Shown here piece by piece: positions 1 through 9,533 of a stretch of 64,000 nt of DNA; positions within the stretch are counted from its first letter, which is position 1, and each line of letters opens with the position of its first letter. Location of the stretch: positions 20,655,528 to 20,719,527 of the forward strand of contig CAMZMU010000111.1 of NCBI GenBank assembly GCA_947311845.1, written 5' to 3'. Under the pieces are notes generated by a model. The model saw only the letters and a list, made by a program, of their open reading frames with translations. It was not told where the DNA came from and did not search any database. This DNA is from Poa pratensis (lineage: Eukaryota; Streptophyta; Magnoliopsida; Poales; Poaceae). Position numbers and translations under genes: made by a program.

Positions 1-260
1 CGCCACCGACGCTCACCACGCCGCCGCCGCCGCTCACCACGTCGCCGCCGCGTCCCCGTGACGCTGCTGGAACGGGTCGCCGCCGCCGCTCACGAGCTCC
101 CGTCCACCGCCACCGACGCTCACCACGCCGCCGCCCCATTCTTCTCCCGGGCACGGCTCCCTCCATGGCGGCGCGGAGAGGCCCCTGCATGTCTCGGCGG
201 TAGCCTGCAGTGCTCCAGCGAGGGATTTTTTTCTATTTTTTCTATTTTATTTTTTTAATT
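1..260. repeat. GC-rich CGCCGC-type low-complexity stretch with a local duplication
   Basis: The stretch is dominated by CCGCCG and CTCACCACG units. A block beginning cgccaccgacgctcaccacg at 1 recurs at about 108, so part is a tandem duplication of roughly 107 bp. It could be the edge of a grass gene's GC-rich 5' end that lies outside the window. No start, splice or domain signal supports a gene call inside it. Confidence 0.5.
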
Positions 261-1170
261 GGGCTAACAAGTGGGACCCAGTACAATTATGCAAATTGGT
301 CCTGACGGGTGGGTCCCACATGCCAGAATCCCTGTCAATTCGTGTTTAGCGCCGAATGTGTGTTTTTTGCGAACGGCGAAGCAAAATGTCGCGGTTTTTT
401 GCGATCTCACATCAATGTCGCGGTTTTTCGAAATTTTGCCGTCAATGTCGCGATTTTATGCTAACAACTCTGTGCTTCGCCAGTAGAAGTGCCGAGGCAG
501 TGCTCCGCTCACCAGTCACCATGATTAGTCGCGTAGGTGGCGGCAGCGGCGGCGGCTTCCCTAGCCGCGTAGTCGGCGGCGGCTCGATTAGGCTGAAGGC
601 AAAGGAGCGATCGATTGGTGAGAGTCAGGAAGGATGGACGCATCGCGGGTACCGGATAAACTTCATCATATTTTAATCAACGGCTAAAACAAATCATGTC
701 ATAATCAACGGCTAAAAAAATCATACTCCAACGGTACCACGGGTACCATCCCAATCACCATAAAAGAGCTCTTTGTTTGGACTGGAAGTTTCTTCACTAG
801 GAACTGGAGTGCGTACCAAAAATCAGAGGGAAAATCCCTCCGGCTCATTAATTTTTTTTTCCGACTGTTTTTCAGATCACACAGTAAAAATGAACTCTGT
901 GAGTGTCTACAAAAAAAAAATCAGCAAACCGTCTTTGCTAAGTACCAGTTTGCCGAGTGGGTTTGCCGAGTGTCCATAACACCTGGCAAAGAAAAAGATG
1001 TGAAACAGCATGTGGTGTCTTACTTTTGCATTAAAGGTGGAAAGAAATAAAAGATCCAACAGTTACAAAGAGTTATAACGAAAAGAACAAGAAACAACAA
1101 TCAAACGAAAAATTAGCGCCCTGCTGCCTTAAACACTTGGGAAAGAGGCCGAGTCAGATAGTGACACTAA
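261..1170. other. Intergenic; short repeats and CACTA-like remnants, no gene seen
   Basis: Between about 383 and 460 a unit like aatgtcgcggtttt occurs three times. A wording typical of CACTA subterminal repeats (tttgccgagtg, twice, then cctggcaaag) lies at about 950-990. No coding exon with a recognisable product was found on either strand. Confidence 0.4.
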
Positions 1171-1400
1171 CAAATATGCGAGATTTATTTCCAAATATGG
1201 TTACATGACACACTCGTTACATGCTAGCCCAATACAACCACAAGACTGTAAACCAATTCAACCGTACAACTTAGGAATATCTAATGACAACCACTTTTGA
1301 AGTTCAGCATGAAGCAATTCTGGCGACCTATGAGAACTATTAGACACTTAACCTCTCACTCTGTCGTGCATAATATCCTGGTCTTAATTACTTGCTGGTC

Positions 1401-1472
1401 TCAGGCGAACCCACAGCCGAAGAGGAGTTGCCAGATGCTCTTCTTGACCTTGTTGCGATCAGGTTTTCCCAT
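1401..1472 (-). CDS. 23-residue microprotein, paralogue of the 4327-4410 peptide
   Basis: A 23-codon ORF starts MGKPDRNK, continues VKKSIWQLLFGCG and stops. I do not recognise the family. Two things support it as a gene. The same peptide with synonymous and conservative changes is encoded 2.9 kb away at 4327-4410. Both also share the same layout: a TATA box, a short 5' exon ending in cag|gt, one small intron, then the ATG in exon 2. Here the leader intron is 1528-1616 (89 bp). The N-terminal Met-Gly and a downstream Cys are compatible with N-myristoylation plus palmitoylation. The Lys/Trp/Leu centre could be an amphipathic membrane-facing segment. Both localisation ideas are inference. A longer in-frame reading back to 1613 exists only if the intron is retained. 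Confidence 0.5.
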   Translation of the reverse strand: MGKPDRNKVKKSIWQLLFGCGFA

Positions 1473-1690
1473 TCTTCTTCCTAAGATCTCCGAGCGCCAC
1501 AAGCTGAAATGCTCCAAGATGACAACCCTGAAAAATAAAAGAGTAACATGGCAAATATAAGCCACGGTTGGCCAAAAGCAGAGGCAACTGTACAATCTCC
1601 ACACCTTGTACAATACCTGAAAATATCAACCCTGAAGTTAGTTAAGGTAGAGAAAGCTCGGTGCCTCTGGTGAAGCCATGCATGCTGGTC

Positions 1691-1697
1691 TATTTAT
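1691..1697 (-). promoter_or_regulatory. TATA box of microprotein gene 1
   Basis: The minus strand reads cccataaatagacc. It lies about 75 bp upstream of the predicted leader splice donor at 1617/1616, at the position matching the tataaata box of the paralogue. Downstream, both leaders share a caccgagctt-like block. Confidence 0.5.
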
Positions 1698-1729
1698 GGG
1701 CATGACGCAAGTAGCAAATTTATGGTCAG

Positions 1730-3267
1730 TAGAGCGAGACAAGGCGTCGGAATGGTGTCAGTCGTTACCAGGAAAACTTAGTGGAAATCCGCATGAATAT
1801 TCAGTGAAGAATGACTGAATCAGTCTAGAACTTGAACTTGAAATTTGGACACATGCGGAAACTTCAGTCACACTTGACAATGGTTAAGACAAGAATTGAT
1901 GGCTTGACCAATTGATAATAATTAAAATGACCAAAGGGGGCAATAGGAAGAGTTGCAAGGACAAACCTTTTGTCAACACCTCGTACACTTTAGAATCTTG
2001 TATTTCGGCAATACCTAAGCTAGACAATCATGCAATCTAGTAACCTACATCAAGATAATTATTTGTACATGTTGTCTCTCTAGCACACCTTATTAACCTT
2101 TCTAGCAACTTTGTACCCGATTTGACATATTTTGGAGATTAAAAAAGAACACAACAAATAAGAAAAACACATGATTTTGACAGGAATGTGGCTGCAAACA
2201 AATGATTTCACAATATAAAAAGATTGAAGGAGTTGTCGCTAGGATGGAGCATACAAAATAACTTAATTTTACTAAGTAAGCATAGAAAAAGGTCATAGTG
2301 GACACTAAAATTCCTACTAAATTGCACCAATGATAACTTTTTCATTGGAATTTGGTAGCATCAGTTAGTTGATTCAAAGGGCATTTATATAAGAAGATAT
2401 TATGAATAGAAATTCACAATCGTACAAACCTACAATCCAAGACCTTAAAAGGGAAACGTGGAAGGCCGGACAACTAGCTAGTTTAGCTAGAAAGGAATAA
2501 CCATTATATCAATTGGTTAAAACTCGTTGAGAGATAATGCAGTCATATAAAAATCAATTCATCGTGTAGAGTCAACTGCGCCAAAACTAAAAATGGAAAT
2601 TATTTTCTTTAGAAATTGTGAACCAATATTACAAAGTCGCGGTGACAGTTTTTCATTTTTCATGTGGAATTTACATTCCATAGTCAAGAAACCAACCTCT
2701 TGATCACTAATCTAGTATATTGATGATAAATGCAACATAGAGAAATAACCTGCTACCATCCATGGGGATAGCTACCCCCTCTAATTGCAATGTATGATCG
2801 ATTGCTTCGGGATACGTCATATCATTGTTTTAGCATTTTCCAACATTTAAGTGTATAGTAACCATAGAGACAATAAAACTTCTTGAGTCTAGTGAAACAA
2901 AAAAAGCTCAAATCCAAATCAGCAAACTAGGAATGTTTGTTGGGTTGCACCCATGGTTAAGATAACATTTTAAACAACTCTTTTTTGTTTTCTAGGTTGT
3001 AGGAGAAAATGGAACATGCATGTAATCATCCATAGCAAAGATATGATTTTTTTTTTTAGTTTCTACTAGTCGATATGACATTCATGTAAGAGTTCGTTGC
3101 TAAGATGCCATCACTGGTTTGTTGTGATTTTAGTTTCTAACGGATACGATAAGTTACCTCAAGAAAGATCTTTTCTACGTAGCGAGCTGATGACAAATCA
3201 TTATGAACAGTACTAACAATGTGCATATTGATACCTCTTGAGCCCCGTAGGGCAGTTTGCACATATT
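1730..3267. other. Intergenic, A/T-rich, no gene seen
   Basis: Apart from a promoter-type block at 1797-1850 shared with 4773-4830 (gaatattcagtgaagaa, then agaacttgaacttgaaat), I see no coding, RNA-gene or transposon signal here. Confidence 0.4.
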
Positions 3268-3951
3268 CGGGTCTCTTTGGCTCCAGAATTTGAAAAAAAA
3301 AACAGGAATAGGAATATCACAGTCATAGAATGTCATGGCATTTGGAATAGTAGGGAAATAAAAACACATGAATCAGTAGCACATGTTGTTTGGTTGCACC
3401 GTAAGAAAGAAGTAGAATTTTTTATAAGGATTAAGTACATGTCATAGTTTTCATAGACACGTAGAAAATTTTCTAGGAGGTCTCACCCTCTGGTAGAAAT
3501 TCTATAGGATGTTTTCCTAGAAACATTGTTTGATTCACAAAATTGCAATCCGTTGAATTCCTACAAAGATTCCTTTGCACTCTATTTTGGAGCAAAATTT
3601 CCCTCCACTCTAACCACTTTTTACAATCTCTTGGATCCAAAATCTCGTAGTTTTATAATCATGTAGGATTGAAGAGGGCATGCCATTCTAATCCTGTTTT
3701 TATCCAATTTCTCCGTTCTGAAAATCCCGCGAATCAAAGGAGCTTGTAGTATAGAAAATCAATCCATGTGAATTTTCGAGGATTCATTTCTAGCGTTATG
3801 AAAATCCCTCGAATCAACGAGGCTTGTACTATAGGGAATCAATCCGTATGAATTTTGGAGGATTCATTTCATTTAACCAAATGGACTATATAAAAAATCA
3901 TACGGATTGAAATCCTGTACAATTCCTTTGAAGCAAAGAGGCCCTTATAGT
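3268..3951. mobile_element. Tourist-like (PIF/Harbinger) non-autonomous element
   Basis: The left end reads gggtctctttggctcc and the right end, reverse-complemented, reads gggcctctttgcttc, giving an imperfect terminal inverted repeat of about 15 bp. The flanking trinucleotides are ttc and tta, a degenerate match to the TWA duplication of PIF/Harbinger elements. The inside is A/T-rich and non-coding. The right half contains a local duplication (aaaatccc.cgaatcaa....gcttgta at about 3721 and 3800). Its length of about 680 bp is long for a MITE but normal for this type. The assignment rests on the ends only. Confidence 0.5.
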
Positions 3952-4326
3952 TATAGGTGGATATATAGTGGATCACGAGGGATCGCACTCTGCAGATAGA
4001 AAATCCACACTCATGCAACACATTTCGTAGGAAATAATGCAACATATACCATGATTCACACCCACGCATGCCACATAGAAGGAAATACTCGAGATTTATT
4101 TCGGACACACGGTTACATATGACACACTTTTACATTTCCCTTTACCACATAGGGGCATGCTAGCCCGACACAATCACACGACTACAAACGAATTAATGTT
4201 GTTCTGACATATAATCACACCCATAACTTTAATTTGACTTCTACCCTAGGCGAGATCGACCTGTACGAAAGAATTTCACATACGTGGTGCAAGGCCCATG
4301 CATGACAAGAGTACATGAGATCTTAA

Positions 4327-4410
4327 TCAGTCCCTGGTCTTGGGCTCTCCGCAGCCGCAGAGGATCTGCCAGATGCTCTTCTTGACGTTGTTACGGTTGG
4401 AGTTTCCCAT
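4327..4410 (-). CDS. 27-residue microprotein, paralogue of the 1401-1472 peptide
   Basis: A 27-codon ORF starts MGNSNRNN, continues VKKSIWQILCGCG and ends with a short EPKTRD tail absent from the other copy. The core VKKSIWQ-[LI]-L-x-GCG is identical between copies, while third codon positions differ (CAA/CAG, TGT/TGC, GGG/GGA), as expected for a translated sequence under constraint. The ATG lies in exon 2, about 58 nt after the acceptor at 4469/4468. The leader intron is 4469-4625 (157 bp). Exon 1 runs from about 4680 to 4626 behind a TATA box. The Gly2 and Cys residues would suit dual lipid anchoring. The family is unknown to me. A 60-residue ORF in another frame overlaps it and is considered a shadow. 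Confidence 0.5.
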   Translation of the reverse strand: MGNSNRNNVKKSIWQILCGCGEPKTRD

Positions 4411-4700
4411 TGTTTTTCAGGAGGTTTCTGAGCGGCAAACGATGAAGTGCTTAAGGAGATCGATGATCCTGAAAATAACAGATTAACAAGTTGTGGGCTA
4501 GTCATCTAATCTAAACCACGCATTACGAAAACACCTACTGGATACTACAGACTAAGCAAAAATGAACCTGTAAATTAAAGGCATACAAAGCCTATTCTTA
4601 CTGCTATATGAGGGAAAGAAGATACCTGAAATTTACAGCTCTTGAACGAAGATCCACAAGCTCGGTTTCGTCTGGTGCAAACAAGGCAAGCTGTACCCTG

Positions 4701-4708
4701 TATTTATA
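4701..4708 (-). promoter_or_regulatory. TATA box of microprotein gene 2
   Basis: The minus strand reads cagtataaatacagggt, a consensus plant TATA box. It lies about 75 bp upstream of the leader splice donor (cag|gtatct at 4626/4625). The conserved block at 4773-4830 lies just upstream. Confidence 0.6.
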
Positions 4709-4736
4709 CTGGGAAACATGCAGGCTTGGGAAGAGT

Positions 4737-5190
4737 ATCAGACATTAGTGGGAAAAAGTCAGTGAGACTCCCATGAATATTCACTGAAGAAGGACTGAAA
4801 AAGTCCAGAACTTGAACTTGAACTTGAAATGTGGTCCACCGGCCTATAGAAATTCCACTGACGATACTGACTAGTCCAGCAATTAGCAATTGGTTAATTA
4901 ACCGCGCCATAGGTTTATGCATGTAGTGTAGGTAAAATGTGACTGTTTGTTCCCTCTGTAGTGTAGGTAAAATCAGACATTAGTGGGAAAAAGTCAGTGA
5001 GACTCCCATGAATATTCACTGAAGAAGGACTGAAAAAGTCCAGAACTTGAACTTGAAATGTGGTCCACCTATAGAAACTCCACTGACGATACTTACTAGT
5101 CCAGCAATTAGCAATTGGTCAATTAACCACGCCACGAGTTTATGCATGTAGCGTAGGCCGGTAAAATGTCACTGTTTAGTTCCCTCTGTT
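4737..5190. repeat. Tandem duplication of the microprotein-gene promoter (about 235 bp period)
   Basis: The block beginning atcagacattagtggg at 4737 is repeated from 4972 with a few substitutions and small indels (a loss in the cttgaacttgaa run and a shortened ccaccggcctat). Each copy includes the gaatattcactgaagaa and cagaacttgaacttg motifs. A further fragment (gaatattcagtgaagaaacgagtcc) lies at about 5363. Only the copy at 4737 is next to a TATA box. Confidence 0.75.
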
Positions 5191-5642
5191 TACTTGATGG
5201 GGAGATGCATGCGTACGATGGGTTCAACAGTGATTGGTTGTGAACTTGATCGATCTTTACCGCGTAGATGCATACGCGTAGAAACAAAGACGAGACAGCG
5301 TTGCGTATAGCCGGGGTTAATAGCTTCACGCTGAAGCGATCGGCAAAAAGTGAATCCTGCGAGAATATTCAGTGAAGAAACGAGTCCAGCCGGCCGGGCC
5401 TGCTGACTGAAACAAGTGCAGTGCATACAACCATGTCCACGCCCGAGCCCCTACAAGTTTACAACAACAGTGCATGCGTCTAAAGTGTGGGACCGACCAC
5501 ACCACTCGCCCCGACCCAAAACACACACGACCACGGTACGCCTCGTCTCCGCCCTCAAGCCCTAGGTCAGGATCAGAGTTAGTTGTTGAACGGAACAAAG
5601 CGCGATGAAGCACTCGGAGGGACACGAGCACTTGGCCAGTAC

Positions 5643-5960
5643 CACTACCAGAAACGTCCTCCTTGCCGGGTACCACCGAGCTTGTGAGTGTAATTTATTG
5701 GACACTCAAAAATAAAGATACTAGGCCGAGTGCAGCCCAAAAACACTAGGCATAACGAGGGACTGGCCAACTAGGGCTATCTTCTTCTTTTTGAAATGAG
5801 GCAAAAGCTTTGACACTCGACAAAGAGGAGATGTATGCTAAGTGTGCCACCAAGGCACTCGACAACACGATCGATTTTTGTCCCTTGCGGCTACACGTGT
5901 AGGAACCTTAATGACACTCTTATTGTCGAGTGCCACCTCGGAGTTCTTTGTGAGTTGTGA
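5643..5960. mobile_element. CACTA-type transposon remnant
   Basis: The segment opens with cactaccagaaa, resembling a CACTA terminal inverted repeat. It then carries scattered subterminal-like words in both orientations (gccgagtg, cactcgacaa, gtcgagtgcc). No matching second terminus or target duplication was found and no transposase is present. It is probably a decayed fragment. Confidence 0.35.
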
Positions 5961-7340
5961 CATGGATTCTAGGTCTTGGGTATAGATAGGTTGCAGATCT
6001 AGGTTTACGGTCCAAGGGGTAGAGTGTAGCTATGGGTTACGCTCTAGGTTTAAATCTAGGGTTTAGGTTAAGTTATAATGGGTATAAGATCAGATGTAAT
6101 CACCACTTTCAATGAAAATTAGCAACGTTGTAGACATGGTAGGGCCCGCCAGATGGGAGCCTGAAATCATGCTAGGAAGGGCCGAAAACTCTCCTCTTTC
6201 TGCATGAGGTCGTAATATGACTATATATGGGTGGTGTAAAGACGAGAATTCAATACACAACTTTGAAGTGACATTCACTTCACAAATAGGACTATCCCAC
6301 AGAAAGATTAAGAACTTATAGTGCAAAACTATCACTTCGAAACCACTTACACAACTCTTGTAAGGAGTTGACCTCTTTTTGGGTTAGGTTAATGAAGACG
6401 GCTTCCATGCGGTGATCAAGTGCACAAAATCTTGTGCTTTACACGATGCTACTGCATAATGTTGCTGCCAGTTGTGATGCTAAATCCTTTTACTGCTTAA
6501 CCGGCGACTCAGTTCTGGTCTTCCTTTAATTAACTGGGCAACTTTTTTGAATTAATAAAAAGTCAGAGCTTTTGCTTTTGTTTCAACAAGAAAATCGAAC
6601 CCCTCATACAGTCTTACCCTCAAAAAGGAAAAAAATAAGGAGATGAAAAAAAATACAAGCCCATCATGAAAACGGCTCGTAAGCTGAAACGTCGGTCTGG
6701 GCCGTGCTAGGAAGACTCACCACAAACCGTAGACTTGGCTTCCTACCCAAAGAAAAAAACGGTCTAGACTTCGCATTTCACAATCCGGTATTAGGATGAA
6801 GCAGTACCACCCCAATCACACACGTTGATCTTTTCAAGCCAGTGCCCTTTCGACTCGGCGGAAGCATATACGCACGAACCCATTCAAAAGGGTAATCAAA
6901 ATACTGAGCTTTCCCATAAAAAATTACATGCACCAGCTAACCCCGCTCCGCTCCGCGGTTTGCAACACCAGCCATAGAGCCCACAGATTTCCAAACTACA
7001 CTAAAATTTCTCTACATTCTCTCTAGCCAAATTCCGTTAGAACAGGTAACTCACTGAAACGGCCGAAAAACCAGAGTCGAAGGCATCATTCACTGGCTCC
7101 GGCCGGGGTTTTTACTAGACTTGGACGAAGCGGTTCCTGAGCTTTCCAGACAGGTGGAGAGCCTTCTGGACTACCATCATAGCCTGCCCATCTGGCAAGG
7201 ACCCAGCGGCCAATGAAAAGGAAAGAATCTCAAGAACAATTCGTTCAAGGAACAATGCCAACTTTCTCTTTCTCTAAAGCCAACCTAGTCTACGGCTTGG
7301 GCATCAATCCCAGGGGGCTATTTTGCTGGAGTCCAACCAG
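5961..7340. other. Intergenic upstream of the universal stress protein gene
   Basis: No gene or clear repeat was recognised here. The last 300 bp should contain promoter elements for the gene starting at 7495. Confidence 0.4.
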
Positions 7341-7350
7341 CTTAAATACC
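7341..7350 (+). promoter_or_regulatory. Possible TATA box of the universal stress protein gene
   Basis: The string cttaaatacc lies about 150 bp upstream of the ATG. The following 100 bp is a pyrimidine-rich leader (ctctctcaacatctctctcctttcc), usual for grass 5' UTRs. Confidence 0.4.
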
Positions 7351-7494
7351 GCTGCTTGGAGCACAATCCTAGCCAGAAATAGCACCGCACACACATACAT
7401 ACCTCTCTCAACATCTCTCTCCTTTCCTTCCAGCTTCACCACCTTCGTCCAGCTTTGCTTTGAAAAACAAGGGGCCTTAGGCAGGGAGGCAGCC

Positions 7495-8854
7495 ATGGCA
7501 TCCGAGAAGCAGCGCACCATTGCCGTCGCGATGGACTACTCGCCGTCGAGCAAGGCCGCAACCAAGTGGGCGGTCCAGAACCTGGTGAAGGCCGGCGACC
7601 GGATCATCCTCATCCACGTCATCCCCAAGGGAGCAGGTGCCAGCCACAAGGGGCTCTGGAAGAGCAGCGGTTCACGTATGTAACAAAAACTGAATTCTCA
7701 CTCCTGTTATGTGGATTCTGTTTCCCAAAGGTTGCAGCTGACAAAGTTGTTTGTGGTTCTTCCCTGCACTGAAGCTCTGATCCCTCTGCTGGAGTTCATG
7801 GAGACGAACGTGCAGGCGGGGTACGGGGTCAGCCCCGACAAGGAGGTGCTGGAGATCCTGCAGGCAGAATCCAAGTCCAAGCAGGTAATAGCTCTACGGC
7901 AACGACTGATTAGTTCATCGAATTATTAATATGGCGGAGTTTTGTCAACTTTCCGAACCATCTGCTCTGTGAGATTAATCACCGATGTGATTTAAGTGCC
8001 TGGTGCATGGTGTGACCTAAACAGATGAAAATGTTCAACAATCGAAAGTGCACCCTGTACTTTCAGTATAGCTTACCTAGACCTCATACTTAAGAAGAAC
8101 ATCACTTTCTCCTATAACTTTGTGCAGGCATGCCTAGACCAGCAAGAAATCCTAATAAGAAGGCAATGGAATATTACTACTCCGCTCAAGTACTTATTAA
8201 CATCAGAATCTCTAAATGCCATGTACATAAAATTGAAAAAACATGGGCTAAATACCTTCTGACTAAACTCAGACAGCATAATTAAATAGAAATGCACTGT
8301 CGTATGACCAAATTTTGATCCCGCTTCCTTTACATTTTCCTGACTTTTTGAGGCTATATCCATGGTATTGTTGACTGTGCCCTTTTCATATTTTTATATG
8401 GCCAAGTTCAAGCCAACATCACCTCTAAAGGAGAGAGTAGCGGTATATTTACTTTTGAACGTTGCTGGCTCCAATATTCTAGACGAAACAATGTTCGAAC
8501 AAGATCTGCTGCTAATTAAGCAGTGCATTCGATGTTGGTTGGATCAGGTGGAAGTACTGGCAAAAATATACTGGGGTGATGCAAGGGAGAAACTTTGTGA
8601 GGCAGTAGATGATCTCAAGGTGGACAACGTTGTGCTTGGTTGCAGGGGGTTAGGGCCTTTGAAAAGGTATCATCTGAACCTCTTCTCGACTAAATTTTCA
8701 CTAGTCCTTGGCTAGTACTAAGTGGTTTCTCATATTTTTACATCTCCTTGGACCTCAATGCAGGGCCCTCCTTGGAAGCGTCAGCAACTACGTAGTAAAC
8801 AATGCAAGCTGCCCAGTTACGGTGGTGCGTGGACCAACTGGATCAACTGCGTAA
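7495..8854 (+). CDS. Universal stress protein A-like protein (ATP-binding type)
   Basis: Four exons join in frame to 166 residues: 7495-7675, 7775-7884, 8548-8666 and 8764-8854, all with GT-AG introns. The product is a single UspA-fold domain, the usual size for plant stand-alone members. These are generally cytosolic or membrane-associated nucleotide-binding proteins linked to stress responses. The N-terminus MASEKQRTIAVAMDYS has the first beta strand and conserved Asp. The C-terminal part has GCRG, nine residues, then GS, which fits the G-x2-G-x9-G-S/T phosphate loop of ATP-binding members. The last strand is CPVTVV. The start is supported by the strand-1 position and a GC-rich context. Intron 2 is long (663 bp) with no recognised insertion. 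The exon order and lengths show no break, so the gene looks functional. Confidence 0.93.
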
Positions 8855-9533
8855 TGCTTTTGCTTAAAGATAATACTTCTGGAATGGGGGACTAGTATGT
8901 GTGTTCATTGGTTTGTTAGTGTTTTTCCAGTATCTCAGCTTATGAGATGATGTTATTTACTAAGAGGGTAGTGGTATTTGGTCATAGTTGTCAACTTGTC
9001 ATAGTGCAATTTCAGTGTGTTTTCTCTGTTATCTCGTACTGCTACATTTCAGCAGTTTCTTACAACTATATTTACATAATTACCTATAAATTTGTTCAGT
9101 GGTGCAGTTTCGTTTATGTGCATGACTAGGCAGTACCACTAATGCCGAATGGTTACTCAACTTAATGGCATAACAGTGCGAAGTTTCTTTTTGTGTGCAA
9201 AATTGTTTCGGTTGCTTGTCAGTGAAACCCACCAGAACATAGGACCTTATTTGTTGGCAGTTGATAAACTTATTCGTTGGCAGTTGATATATAGAATAAA
9301 TGGCAATAAACAGCCCTGCTAGGAAGCTCTGTAACAAAATGGAATATTCAAGACCAGGTATTATATTCATAACTGAAAACAACAACGTGTAGCAAAAATG
9401 TAAGAGAAAGGGCATCTAAAGATGAGTACATGAACTTCAATTCCAAATGGCAGAATTATGATCTTTATTCTTAAATTATATCATATACAGCAAATGCTCA
9501 CAAAGCAAATGAGATGTCTGTGGAGCATATCAA
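8855..9533. other. Intergenic between convergent genes
   Basis: This holds the 3' flank of the stress protein gene on the plus strand and, from about 9530 leftwards, the 3' UTR of the desulfhydrase gene on the minus strand. No other feature was seen. Confidence 0.5.

Noticed and set aside
7213..7683. 156-codon ORF starting upstream of the stress protein ATG
   Set aside because: In frame with exon 1 but reads through promoter and 5' UTR; the family starts at the internal MASEKQ at 7495.
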